From assembly GCF_032399705.1 (NCBI RefSeq), contig NZ_CP135922.1, positions 3,410,001-3,474,000 on the forward strand: a stretch of 64,000 nt of DNA, read 5' to 3'. The notes under the pieces were generated by a model, which had not been told where the DNA came from, ran no database searches, and saw only the letters and a list, made by a program, of their open reading frames with translations. The DNA comes from Paenibacillus sp. BIC5C1 (GTDB lineage Bacteria; Bacillota; Bacilli; Paenibacillales; Paenibacillaceae). Position numbers and translations under genes: made by a program. Within the stretch, counting starts at the first letter, position 1. Each line of letters begins with the position of its first letter. Below, piece after piece: positions 42,726 through 51,312 of the stretch.

Positions 42726-43634
42726 ATGTCCATGAAAAACGGAAAGATAATTAAAGCACCAGAAGGGCTGGAACGTGCCCCGGACAAACAAGGAAGCTTA
42801 AAGCAGAATGGTTTGTCCGTCATTAAATTCTGTTTGCACACAGAGGGAACAACAGGTTCCTATTTTCTGAAGGATCACATGTTGTTGTTCGTTATATCAG
42901 GCGTATACACGGTTCGATTCAATGATCAGGAGTACACGGTGCGCAGTAATGAAATGGTATTTCTTCATAAATCAATTCGCATTGATTACATAAAGTCGGG
43001 TGAACCCGGCGCTGAATTTATGCTGGACTATATGATGTTTTTCCTGAATGAAAGTATGCTTGAAGAATTTGTTCAATTTTCTGGCTTCAAACCGACGAAT
43101 AACGTGAATGAAATCACTCCGGTGTCCATTATTCAGGTCAATGAAATCACTCGCTCTTATATAGCATCATTGAAACCCTATTTCGAAAATCCAGACGAGG
43201 TACAAGACGGACTGATCCGGCTAAAATTCATGGAACTCCTGTTCCATCTGGGGCATGCCAATGATCAATTCTTACATCAACTTCTGCAACCGAATCATGA
43301 TAAAAATAATGACTTTGGCAAAATAATGGAGGAGAATATCACGAATCCCATTTCAATAAGTGATCTGGCTTATTTGTCTGGCAAAAGCTTATCTACTTTC
43401 AAAAGGGATTTTCAGACCCTATACCATACTTCACCCCTGAAGTGGATTCGTAATCAGAGGTTGGATAAAGCCAAGAAAATGTTGGCCGAGACGTCTCTGT
43501 CCGTCACCGATGTCTGTTTCTCAACAGGTTTCGAAAACGTTGCCCATTTTTCCAAAGTATTTAAACTTCAGTTCGGACTCCCGCCATCAGAGTTTAGACA
43601 GCAATGCAAGCGAAGCGAGGAAAAGATAAAATAG
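42726..43634 (+). CDS. AraC-family transcriptional regulator
   Basis: About 302 residues from ATG 42726 (AAGGCGGGA eight bases upstream); the frame stays open to a TTG at 42606 but the extra residues are unlike the family. The N-terminal cupin-like part (FVISGVYTVRFNDQEYTVRSNEMVFLHKS) is followed by the AraC domain (ISDLAYLSGKSLSTFKRDFQTLYH and VTDVCFSTGFENVAHFSKVFKLQFG). It precedes an aldo/keto reductase gene in the same direction by 134 bases and may control it. Confidence 0.88.
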   Translation: MSMKNGKIIKAPEGLERAPDKQGSLKQNGLSVIKFCLHTEGTTGSYFLKDHMLLFVISGVYTVRFNDQEYTVRSNEMVFLHKSIRIDYIKSGEPGAEFMLDYMMFFLNESMLEEFVQFSGFKPTNNVNEITPVSIIQVNEITRSYIASLKPYFENPDEVQDGLIRLKFMELLFHLGHANDQFLHQLLQPNHDKNNDFGKIMEENITNPISISDLAYLSGKSLSTFKRDFQTLYHTSPLKWIRNQRLDKAKKMLAETSLSVTDVCFSTGFENVAHFSKVFKLQFGLPPSEFRQQCKRSEEKIK

Positions 43635-43768
43635 AGGGCCTCACAAATGAGCTAAATAAACAAATCCTATGAGCTTAGTAGCAAAGAAGCACAGCTATTT
43701 TCTTGTTATTCTTATCTCATGCGTTACACCGTTATCGCGGAACCAAAACTTCTGAGGAGGATTAACCA

Positions 43769-44761
43769 ATGGAATATGTGAAATTAGGAAATACAGGTAT
43801 GGATGTATCTCGACTTTGTCTTGGCTGCATGGGATTTGGTGAACCAGGGCGTGGATTTCATCAATGGGTGTTGGATGAAGAGAATAGTCGTCCCGTCATT
43901 CAGAAAGCGTTGGAGCTAGGCATTAATTTCTTTGATACGGCCAATGTATATGCAGGTGGAACAAGCGAGGAGATTCTGGGACGGGCTCTAAAGGACTACG
44001 CGAGTAGAGATGAAATTGTCCTTGCCACCAAAGTGTTTTCCCGTATGCATGATGGTCCGAATGGAGCCGGACTTTCTCGAAAAGCAATTATGAGTGAGAT
44101 CGACAAGAGCCTCAAAAGGCTGGGGACCGACTATGTGGATCTGTATCAAATTCACCGCTGGGACAACCATACTCCTATTGAAGAGACCATGGAAGCATTA
44201 CATGATGTGGTGAAGGCAGGGAAGGCAAGATATATTGGTGCTTCTGCCATGTCAGCATGGCAATTCCAAAAGGCTTTATATGTCGCCGAAAGAAATGGAT
44301 GGACCCGCTTTGTATCGATGCAGAACCACTATAACCTAATCTATCGTGAAGAGGAAAGAGAAATGATGCCTCTTTGTCAGGAAGAGAAAATCGGTGTGAT
44401 TCCTTACAGTCCACTTGCTTCTGGCCGGTTGACCAGAGATTGGCAGGAAACAACACAACGTTCCGAAACGGATCAGGTTCAAAAGGCAAAATACGATGCA
44501 ACAGCCAGCACCGATCGATTGGTAGTAGAGCGGGTTGCAGAAATCGCGGAAAAACGCGGCGTTCCCCGGGTACAAATCGCTCTTGCCTGGTTGCTGCACA
44601 AGAATCCGGTTACAGCTCCGATTATTGGCGCTACGAAGACATCTCATCTTGAAAATGCGGTTGAAGCTCTGTCGATTGCGTTAACATCAGAAGAAATGGC
44701 GTGCTTGGAAGAGCCGTATGTGCCTCATCCGGTATATGGACTTAATGTTGGATTTAAGTAG
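43769..44761 (+). CDS. Aldo/keto reductase
   Basis: A 330-residue enzyme of the same superfamily as the protein at 30025 but of a different subgroup: GNTGMDVSRLCLGCMGFGEPGRGFHQW, catalytic Asp/Tyr in FFDTANVYAGGTSEE, Lys in VLATKVFS, His in YQIHRWDNHTP, and the cofactor segment PIIGATKTSHLE. The GEPGRGFHQWVLDEENSRPV insertion near the N-terminus resembles the YajO-like branch. TGAGGAGG before the ATG supports the start, and a terminator follows. Confidence 0.92.
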   Translation: MEYVKLGNTGMDVSRLCLGCMGFGEPGRGFHQWVLDEENSRPVIQKALELGINFFDTANVYAGGTSEEILGRALKDYASRDEIVLATKVFSRMHDGPNGAGLSRKAIMSEIDKSLKRLGTDYVDLYQIHRWDNHTPIEETMEALHDVVKAGKARYIGASAMSAWQFQKALYVAERNGWTRFVSMQNHYNLIYREEEREMMPLCQEEKIGVIPYSPLASGRLTRDWQETTQRSETDQVQKAKYDATASTDRLVVERVAEIAEKRGVPRVQIALAWLLHKNPVTAPIIGATKTSHLENAVEALSIALTSEEMACLEEPYVPHPVYGLNVGFK

Positions 44762-44834
44762 TAACCATAGGCTAACACGAGTCGGCATTAACCGTTTCAT
44801 CCACACGGAGAATAGACAAACAGGTCAACGGAAA

Positions 44835-44878
44835 AGAGACAAGATGGCTAATCATGAACCATCTTGTCTCTCTTTTCT
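44835..44878. terminator. Hairpin terminator between aldo/keto reductase and SDR genes
   Basis: AGAGACAAGATGG pairs with CCATCTTGTCTCT around an 11-base loop and is followed by CTTTTCTT. It lies between convergent genes. Confidence 0.82.
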
Positions 44879-44889
44879 TATTCTTTTTT

Positions 44890-45561
44890 TTAGAATGCTG
44901 AATTCAGTTCATGAGGGAACGTTTCTTCAAATTGGTCCTTTTTCGTATAGAGGCTATACCATGTTTTTGCAATAAGATCCGGATCTCCATCCGTCCCGAC
45001 TTGAATCAAAGTGCCAACAGAGAGATGGCCAACATATATTCCTTTTTCCTTCAATTCGTTATGCAGGTTTGTCGCATAATTACGAATACCTGTCATGACG
45101 ATGCCCATGTTTCCGAGAGGTGGATAAGGAATCATTGCAGATATGCCAGTTGTAAAAAGAATTGCGCCTGAACCTTTACTCAACATGTCGGGTAATATTT
45201 CGTTCACCGAAAGCACCGCTGGTAATAAATAACTATTCATAGGTTCCATTACGTTCTCAGGTGTTGTTTCTAACACATGTCTAAATACATTGGGACCTCC
45301 ATACGGACTAAATTCAAGTACATCAATTGGACCAAAGTCTTGTTTAACAGCTTGTAGAGCCTGTCTTAAGGCAGGCATATCCGTGATATCCGCTACATAT
45401 GACTTCGCTTCAATAGTTAACTTTTGAAGTTCAGATACAATCTGCTTAAGTTTCTCGGCGTTTCGCGAAATAACAGCCACCCTAAATCCGTTTTCACCAA
45501 ACTTTTTAGCGAGCGATAAGCCTAATCCAGGTCCGGCACCAATAATGACAATGGTTTTCAT
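44890..45561 (-). CDS. Short-chain dehydrogenase/reductase family protein
   Basis: A 223-residue Rossmann protein: MKTIVIIGAGPGLGLSLAKKFGENGFRVAVISRNAEKL at the N-terminus, then SYVADITDM. The usual NNAG and YxxxK motifs are altered: the central strand reads VLEFSPYGGP and no clear Tyr-x3-Lys is seen, so it is an atypical SDR, perhaps non-catalytic or with a different proton relay. ATG 45561 is preferred because AAAGGAG precedes it; longer frames run into the promoter. It is divergent from a TetR regulator with palindromes in between. Confidence 0.87.
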   Translation of the reverse strand: MKTIVIIGAGPGLGLSLAKKFGENGFRVAVISRNAEKLKQIVSELQKLTIEAKSYVADITDMPALRQALQAVKQDFGPIDVLEFSPYGGPNVFRHVLETTPENVMEPMNSYLLPAVLSVNEILPDMLSKGSGAILFTTGISAMIPYPPLGNMGIVMTGIRNYATNLHNELKEKGIYVGHLSVGTLIQVGTDGDPDLIAKTWYSLYTKKDQFEETFPHELNSAF

Positions 45562-45594
45562 CTTTGAAAAACTCCTTTTATGTGGTATATATAT

Positions 45595-45606
45595 CAACAC
45601 GTGTTG
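45595..45606. promoter_or_regulatory. Palindrome CAACACGTGTTG, candidate TetR operator
   Basis: A perfect 12-bp palindrome 33 bases upstream of the SDR start, in the gap shared with the divergent TetR gene. Confidence 0.55.
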
Positions 45607-45661
45607 TTTTAATAGCTTAGATCGATTAATCCATCGGAACAACCAACAATGTGGTACGAAA

Positions 45662-45677
45662 TGTTGCTATAGCAACA
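45662..45677. promoter_or_regulatory. Perfect 16-bp palindrome before the TetR gene
   Basis: TGTTGCTATAGCAACA is a perfect palindrome 35 bases upstream of the TetR start. It shares TGTTG/CAACA ends with the palindrome at 45595, so both could bind the same repressor. Confidence 0.65.
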
Positions 45678-45712
45678 GAAACAACCATTTTATCGGCTTA
45701 GGAGGGTATGCC

Positions 45713-46255
45713 GTGGGAAACAAGGTAAGAGATATGCGAACAACCCAGACGAAGCAATCTTTAATAAATGCTTTTTTTTATTTCGTGAGTGTAAAGGATT
45801 TTGAAAAAATCACAATTGCTGATTTGACCCAGGAAGCAAAAGTAAATCGGGCAACCTTTTATGCGCATTTCAAAGACAAATATGACTTGTTGGATTACAT
45901 TATGGGTGATTCGGCGATCATGGCGATTGAAAGACGAACTTTAGGAGTAACTAAATTCAACCAGGAAAGCATAAATCAGCTCATTTTAGCGGTCTGTGAT
46001 TTTTACCAGCAACCCAAATTGAAATGCCGCCAAAGCTATATCGGATTAGTCATACCTCAGTTGAAAGAAAAAATAATATATGAGTTGAAACAGTATTTGT
46101 CCAAAAGTACTGATCATCCATTTTCAGATAGGGAGAAGGATTTATATATCCCGATTTATGCACAAATTATTCATGAAGCTGGCTATCTGTGGGCTTCGGA
46201 AAATATTGAATTTAGCAAAGAGGAAGTAGCGCGCAAAATTTCTAAATGGATATAA
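45713..46255 (+). CDS. TetR-family transcriptional regulator
   Basis: A 180-residue regulator starting at GTG 45713, six bases after GGAGGG. The helix-turn-helix is ITIADLTQEAKVNRATFYAHFKDKYDLLDYIM (residues about 30-60), followed by a helical effector domain. Longer upstream frames extend into the palindromic intergenic region and are unlikely. It is divergent from the SDR gene and 12 bases before an AraC regulator, so it may link SDR expression with the downstream AraC-MFS pair. Confidence 0.88.
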   Translation: MGNKVRDMRTTQTKQSLINAFFYFVSVKDFEKITIADLTQEAKVNRATFYAHFKDKYDLLDYIMGDSAIMAIERRTLGVTKFNQESINQLILAVCDFYQQPKLKCRQSYIGLVIPQLKEKIIYELKQYLSKSTDHPFSDREKDLYIPIYAQIIHEAGYLWASENIEFSKEEVARKISKWI

Positions 46256-46267
46256 GAAGGTGTCGTT

Positions 46268-47266
46268 TTGACTCTAAATATAGTTAACAGCGAGGTACAC
46301 AGCCTTTTTGATCAATTTACTGGTCTGATACAAGCACAATCCCGGCTTCAGACATGGGAGCAGCATATTACGATTCCGCAAGAGATGGGCCAAGGAAGCA
46401 TACACAGAACACATATCCGTCCGGGTATGGAAATTGTTAAAACGGATGTGACCTATGTCCAGGATATGAAACTTCGGATTCAGGAGGCTTGTCCGTTATT
46501 TGAGATAAGTTATTGTCTTAATGGCGATATCTATTGTGAGTGGGAAGGGAAGGAAAGCTATACCCATCATTGGACAGGCAACGTGTTATTTTTCGAGGAT
46601 GAATTGGTATATGAAGAGAAAAAAGCGGACGTCCGGCATCATATGCTTGAAGTTCGTTTATCCCCGCATGAACTGTTGCATTATGCGGCAGATCTAACCG
46701 AGAAACAGAAAATGCAGTCTTGGCTGCAGCGATATAAAGGAAATATTGATAACTATCCCAATACACCGGAGATTCATCGATGTGTTTCGGATATGTTAAA
46801 TTGCACGTATAATGGAGCCTTGAAGAGGTTGTACATGGAGAGCAAATCCATGGAATTAATTGCTTTGTTTGGTGAAGTAGAAGGGCATCAGGTGTTAACT
46901 GGAAAAAGCTTCCTGAGCCGTGATGATCTGGGGAATCTTGATTATGCCAGGGAATTGGTTATTCGTCATTTTGAACGACCCTTATCCATTCAGGAGCTGG
47001 CCAGAAAGGTAGGGATCAATGAATTCAAGCTTAAAAAGGGATTTCGCGAACGCTTTGGCATGACTGTATTTGAGCTGGTACGCAAGCAAAGAATGGAAAT
47101 GGCGCTTTATTATATGGAAGTACAGCGAATGAATGTCGGAGAAGCGGCGGTATCCGTTGGCTATAGTAATGTCAGTAATTTTGCGACAGCCTTTCGTAAG
47201 ATTTATGGATATAACCCCAGTGAGCACCTCAAAATGTTACCTCAACGGGATATAAAAACCGATTAG
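46268..47266 (+). CDS. AraC-family regulator, PchR/YbtA-like
   Basis: A 332-residue regulator from TTG 46268 (GAAGGTG upstream). The N-terminal half has the long sensor of siderophore-responsive AraC proteins (CPLFEISYCLNGDIYCEWEGKESYTHHWTGNVLFFEDELVYEEK), and the C-terminal domain has IQELARKVGINEFKLKKGFRERFG, a recognition helix typical of the PchR branch. The next gene is an exporter behind a perfect-consensus Fur box, which fits control of siderophore export. The PchR-like assignment rests on the recognition-helix pattern and context. Confidence 0.88.
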   Translation: MTLNIVNSEVHSLFDQFTGLIQAQSRLQTWEQHITIPQEMGQGSIHRTHIRPGMEIVKTDVTYVQDMKLRIQEACPLFEISYCLNGDIYCEWEGKESYTHHWTGNVLFFEDELVYEEKKADVRHHMLEVRLSPHELLHYAADLTEKQKMQSWLQRYKGNIDNYPNTPEIHRCVSDMLNCTYNGALKRLYMESKSMELIALFGEVEGHQVLTGKSFLSRDDLGNLDYARELVIRHFERPLSIQELARKVGINEFKLKKGFRERFGMTVFELVRKQRMEMALYYMEVQRMNVGEAAVSVGYSNVSNFATAFRKIYGYNPSEHLKMLPQRDIKTD

Positions 47267-47276
47267 GGCAATTCAG

Positions 47277-47318
47277 AAGGAATTTCAGACATGACGATCA
47301 TGTTGAGATTCCTTTTTT
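47277..47318 (+). terminator. Rho-independent terminator after the PchR-like gene
   Basis: AAGGAAT ... ATTCCTT with inner ACATGA/TCATGT pairing forms a stem with two small mismatches, followed by TTTTTT. It lies 11 bases after the stop. Confidence 0.8.
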
Positions 47319-47386
47319 CGTTTACCCACGCTCCTTCTATAGGGATAGAAAATCCCTTTGCAGGTAGACCCTCTCTCACCAATAAC

Positions 47387-47401
47387 TGATAATTATTATC
47401 A
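47387..47401. promoter_or_regulatory. Perfect-consensus Fur box
   Basis: TGATAATTATTATCA matches the Bacillus Fur consensus TGATAATNATTATCA at every position. It lies 30 bases before the ATG of the MFS exporter, which it should repress when iron is plentiful. Confidence 0.93.
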
Positions 47402-47431
47402 ATTGGAGAAGGATAGGAGAGGATCATAATC

Positions 47432-48877
47432 ATGCATAAATCAACTGCTACAGTTACAAGTGAAGCATATACAGCACCACAGGTGGACCCGCGCCGCTGG
47501 ATGGCTCTAATTCTGATTTTGTTGCCAACACTGCTGATTTCGTTGAACAATTATATGATACAGGTGGCTCTTCCAATGATGCAATCCAGCATAAAAGCAA
47601 GCTTTGGCGAGGCCCAGCTTATTTTTTCTGGATATTCGTTAGGACTTGCAGTTGCATTGATTCTGGGTGGGAAACTTGGGGATATATATGGTCGAAAACG
47701 CATGTTATGGATTGGCGTATTAGGCTTCACCCTGATGGGTCTGCTCGGTGGCCTGGCTTCTCATCCAACGATACTCATTGCCATTCGTATCATCCAGGGT
47801 CTATCTGCAGCGATGATCCAACCCCAGGTTTTGTCGATTATACAGAGCAGCTTTCCGGAGAGCGTAAAAGGGTTTGTTTTTGCCATCTATGGTGCTGTTA
47901 TCGGTGTAGGTTTTACACTTGGTATCATATTAGGCGGCATATTAGTGGACTGGAACCTGTTCAATCTTGGCTGGAGGATCGTTTTTCTATGCAATGTGCC
48001 AATAGGATTGCTTGTACTAGCAGGACTCCGTATCATTCCCGAATCTCGGGGACATTACAGGCAGAGTATTGACTGGCTCAGCATGGCTGTGGTCATATTC
48101 GGCTTGCTTATGCTCATTTATCCGTTAACGATCGGGCAAAAATCAGGATGGCCGTTATGGACTTGGGGCTGTGTGTTTGGCTCACTCTTGCTGCTATTCC
48201 TATTCGTGCTTCGTCAGAAACGGAGGGAAGAGGCAGGACGCACGCCGTTAATGGAGCTATCCATTTTCAAAATAGGTTCGTTTCGGATAGGTATTATCAC
48301 AGAAATCGTTGTATATCTGAGCATGTTCTCTTTTTTCTTCATCTTAAATTATTATGTTCAGGTGGGATTACAATTGGATGTTCAATCAACCAGTCTTGTT
48401 TTTTTGCCGCTAGGCCTTGGATTTTTCGCCACTTCATTATTGTCCTCGCGGATGGTGAAAAGGTGGGGAGATGCGGTATTGAAAGCAGGTACACTTACCA
48501 TGGGTGGAAGTGTATTTTTACTGATGTGGTCTTTGCATACGGATGCCGTTCATTTATTCCATTACCACAATATATTGATTCTCTTGGTGTACGGGCTTGG
48601 TCTGGGCATGGCCACAACCCCACTCGCCAATACGATCTTGAATCGCGTGCCAGCGGCCTCGGCAGGAACCGGATCAGGGCTGTTCACAACCTTTATGTAT
48701 TTGGCGAACACATTGGGTGTGGCGATGATCAGCATGTTGTTTTCTGCCGTACTGCATTTGCCCCTTGACGAGGCCGGCCTTGGGGATTATGTAAGAGCTT
48801 TTTCCATCTCAAGCGCCGTGAGCGGTATACTTGCCTTTGCTGCTTGTGCCTGCATTTACATGTTAAAAGAAAAGTGA
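47432..48877 (+). CDS. MFS exporter (DHA2 type), likely siderophore export
   Basis: A 481-residue transporter with about 14 helices. Motifs: LNNYMIQVALPMMQSSI, motif A-like GGKLGDIYGRKRMLWIG, and the antiporter-type segment GVGFTLGIILGGILVDWNLFNLGWRIVFLCNVPIG. The Fur box 30 bases upstream and the PchR-like regulator before it suggest that it exports a siderophore; the sequence alone does not prove the substrate. No siderophore synthesis genes are in the window. GGAGAGGATC precedes the ATG. Confidence 0.9.
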   Translation: MHKSTATVTSEAYTAPQVDPRRWMALILILLPTLLISLNNYMIQVALPMMQSSIKASFGEAQLIFSGYSLGLAVALILGGKLGDIYGRKRMLWIGVLGFTLMGLLGGLASHPTILIAIRIIQGLSAAMIQPQVLSIIQSSFPESVKGFVFAIYGAVIGVGFTLGIILGGILVDWNLFNLGWRIVFLCNVPIGLLVLAGLRIIPESRGHYRQSIDWLSMAVVIFGLLMLIYPLTIGQKSGWPLWTWGCVFGSLLLLFLFVLRQKRREEAGRTPLMELSIFKIGSFRIGIITEIVVYLSMFSFFFILNYYVQVGLQLDVQSTSLVFLPLGLGFFATSLLSSRMVKRWGDAVLKAGTLTMGGSVFLLMWSLHTDAVHLFHYHNILILLVYGLGLGMATTPLANTILNRVPAASAGTGSGLFTTFMYLANTLGVAMISMLFSAVLHLPLDEAGLGDYVRAFSISSAVSGILAFAACACIYMLKEK

Positions 48878-48891
48878 CGAAATGCATCATA

Positions 48892-49797
48892 CTAATTATT
48901 TCTTTGATGTTTGATCTCATTACTCGAATTCCGAAAACCCTTAGGTGTTTGGTTTTGATGTTTTTTGAAAGACTGAATGAAGTTATTTACATGATTAAAA
49001 CCAACCCTGTGAGCTATTTCGGTTACTGTATAATCGGTTGAAATTAATAACTCCATGCTTTTTTTGATCCGGTACTTAATTAAGTAATCATACGGTGTCA
49101 TATGAATGGTCTTCTTAAAACTCCGGGTGCACTCCGAGATGCTCAGATGTGCTGTATCAGCAATTTCTTGCAGTGTGATATTCATTGAATATTGCTGATG
49201 GATAAAGCTGAGCATGAGTTGAAGGCGCTCTTGCTGAAGTTTTACATATTTGGGCGCCTCCTCGGAGGAAAGCGTAATATTATGAATCAAAATTAACCAC
49301 AATTGTACTGTCTTGATAGAAACCTCATATTCCCAACCCCACTTTTTTGTCATGTCAAATCTCTTTTTCATATCCCATAACATATCTAGCACAATCTGTT
49401 GCCATTCTACATCACCCTTGATTACCAGCGACACCAGGGAAGAGTCTGTATAAGGTAAAACATAATTTTTCTCCATGGAACTATCTGCGTAGAAGGCTAA
49501 CAGCTTTTCAGGGAAATTAAAACTTACATATTGACCGTTGTGAGTCAGATGCGTTGTAACATGCAAAACTCCCTTATTAATTAGGATAGCTTGACCCGCC
49601 ATTAACTCATGATCAACACCGTTTACCTGGATAACCAACCTTCCTTGAGTAACCAAAGTAATTTGTAGTTCTTCGTGCCAGTGCAAGTCGTTAAATCCTC
49701 TACCTTCAGGAATAATTTTCTCGGAATTAGCTGTGTACATAATGTATGGGAATGAAGCATCAGGGAAAAGAATCGTCTCGTGGAGCTGCTTTGACAT
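48892..49797 (-). CDS. AraC-family regulator with cupin sensor
   Basis: A 301-residue regulator. The N-terminal cupin (FNDLHWHEELQITLVTQGRLVIQVNGVDHELMAGQAILINKGVLHVT) carries His-rich ligand-pocket residues, and the C-terminal AraC domain has LQEIADTAHLSISECTRSFKKTI and VTEIAHRVGFNHVNNFIQSFKKHQN. It is divergent from an EamA-type transporter 155 bases away and is its likely regulator. AT-rich inverted repeats occupy the gap. Confidence 0.92.
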   Translation of the reverse strand: MSKQLHETILFPDASFPYIMYTANSEKIIPEGRGFNDLHWHEELQITLVTQGRLVIQVNGVDHELMAGQAILINKGVLHVTTHLTHNGQYVSFNFPEKLLAFYADSSMEKNYVLPYTDSSLVSLVIKGDVEWQQIVLDMLWDMKKRFDMTKKWGWEYEVSIKTVQLWLILIHNITLSSEEAPKYVKLQQERLQLMLSFIHQQYSMNITLQEIADTAHLSISECTRSFKKTIHMTPYDYLIKYRIKKSMELLISTDYTVTEIAHRVGFNHVNNFIQSFKKHQNQTPKGFRNSSNEIKHQRNN

Positions 49798-49831
49798 TTA
49801 AATGCGTCCTTTCAAATGGTGATATTTATAT

Positions 49832-49849
49832 ATAATATAGCGATATTAT
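49832..49849. promoter_or_regulatory. AT-rich inverted repeat ATAATAT-AGCG-ATATTAT
   Basis: Perfect 7-bp arms around AGCG in the divergent AraC/EamA gap, with a related AATAT-N8-ATATT pair at 49861-49878. These could be regulator sites or simply AT-rich promoter DNA. Confidence 0.4.
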
Positions 49850-49952
49850 TACACAATTAAAATATTAACGATGATATTATTATATCCAATCTTTGTTTTA
49901 TCACTATAATCCTGTGCACAGAATTTGGATAGAACATATTGAAGGAGTAAGT

Positions 49953-50861
49953 ATGAAAATGAATAAAAGGTTGTATTCGCCTCATCCGTACCTTTTGCTT
50001 TTTATCAGCATTTTGTCCATCTCGATCTCTTCCATATTGATAAAGTCCTCAGAGACGCCAACCTCTGTAGCTGGGATGTACAGATTGTTCATAACCGTAA
50101 TACTAATGCTTCCTTTTGTACCTTGGAAAAGTCTTCGAAATCTTAAGATGAGCAAAAAAGATTGGAGTGTTGTGTTGTTAGCGGGGCTCTTTCTCGGGTT
50201 GCATTTCTTATTCTGGATGGAGTCATTGGTGCATACCTCCGTTGCAAGTTCCATGGTCATTTTATCGTTGCAGCCTTTATTTGTAATGTTGGGGTCATAC
50301 TTCATCTTCAAGGAACGAGCAAAGATGGTTACGATACTATGTCTGGTCACAGCGCTTGCAGGATCAGTTATTATCGCATGGGGTGACATCGGGGTATCTA
50401 GAGAGGCGTTGGTTGGGGATGGATTATCTTTACTAGGTACAATCGCGGTTTCGGCATATATGCTTGCTGGACAAAAGGTCAGTCACAAAATCGATGCAAA
50501 TGTGTACAGCGTTATTGTTTTCTTCCTTGCGGGAAGTGTCTTGCTTATCTACAGTCTATTCAATCATATCTCCCTGACCGGATATAACACTTCAGATTGG
50601 ATGTATTTCTTGTTACTTGCCATAATCCCAACCATTTTTGGTCAATTTCTTATTAATCTATTATTGAAATCTTTAGGAGCAACGACGGTTTCTGTAGGCA
50701 TTATTGGAGAGCCTGTTCTTGCGATCATACTCGCCTTTGTATTTCTGGGAGAAACCATCTCTTTGTTTCAGTTTATAGGTGGGATGATGACTGTACTCGG
50801 CATGGGGGCATTTTTTGGGGCAAAATCCTGGCGTTACGCCGTTCCTGAAGTTCGAACTTAA
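49953..50861 (+). CDS. EamA/DMT-family transporter
   Basis: A 302-residue membrane protein with ten predicted helices in two EamA repeats (SISSILIKSSETPTSVAGMYRL ... SLVHTSVASSMVILSLQPLFVMLGSYFIFKER ... LGATTVSVGIIGEPVLAIILAFVFLGE). ATG 49953 is chosen for GAAGGAGTAAGT upstream; the frame extends 20 codons earlier without a ribosome binding site. Family members export amino acids or other metabolites. It is unlike the EamA protein at 17106 in detail. A csaA gene follows after 55 bases. Confidence 0.88.
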   Translation: MKMNKRLYSPHPYLLLFISILSISISSILIKSSETPTSVAGMYRLFITVILMLPFVPWKSLRNLKMSKKDWSVVLLAGLFLGLHFLFWMESLVHTSVASSMVILSLQPLFVMLGSYFIFKERAKMVTILCLVTALAGSVIIAWGDIGVSREALVGDGLSLLGTIAVSAYMLAGQKVSHKIDANVYSVIVFFLAGSVLLIYSLFNHISLTGYNTSDWMYFLLLAIIPTIFGQFLINLLLKSLGATTVSVGIIGEPVLAIILAFVFLGETISLFQFIGGMMTVLGMGAFFGAKSWRYAVPEVRT

Positions 50862-50916
50862 TGTGAATTTATAACAACTATTGTATCCATAAAACAAGTA
50901 GAAGAGGAGAATATAT

Positions 50917-51249
50917 ATGGCTACCATTGATGATTTTTTGAAACTGGATATTCGCGTCGGAACCGTTAAAAAAGCTGAGTTTTTTGCAGAAGCGAAAGTG
51001 CCTGCGATCAAACTTGAGATTGATTTTGGACAAGAAATTGGAATAAAAAAGTCTAGTGCACAAATTACCAAAAGATATGCAGCCGAGAAACTGGTTGGAC
51101 AACAAGTCATAGGGGTAGTCAACTTTCCACCGCGCCGGATAGCCGGGTTTAAATCAGAAGTATTGGTTCTGGGAGGAATACCCGAAAAAGGGGATGTCGT
51201 TCTGTTAAAACCAGATATCGAGCTGTCTGACGGAACACCGATTGGATAA
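50917..51249 (+). CDS. csaA: CsaA, tRNA-binding-domain chaperone-like protein
   Basis: A 110-residue cytoplasmic OB-fold protein recognisable as CsaA over its full length: [65 protein letters not shown] core and [11 protein letters not shown] end. In B. subtilis CsaA is described as a secretion-related chaperone, and the fold also binds tRNA. AGAGGAGAATATAT before the ATG supports the start. Confidence 0.94.
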   Translation: MATIDDFLKLDIRVGTVKKAEFFAEAKVPAIKLEIDFGQEIGIKKSSAQITKRYAAEKLVGQQVIGVVNFPPRRIAGFKSEVLVLGGIPEKGDVVLLKPDIELSDGTPIG

Positions 51250-51312
51250 TAGAACATATTGTCATATTGGCGTAACAGACAACGGGTAAGATGGCTATCG
51301 AGGTGATTGACC

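Noticed and set aside
43634..43768. Operator for the AraC protein before the aldo/keto reductase at 43769
   Set aside because: No convincing direct or inverted repeat was visible in this gap.
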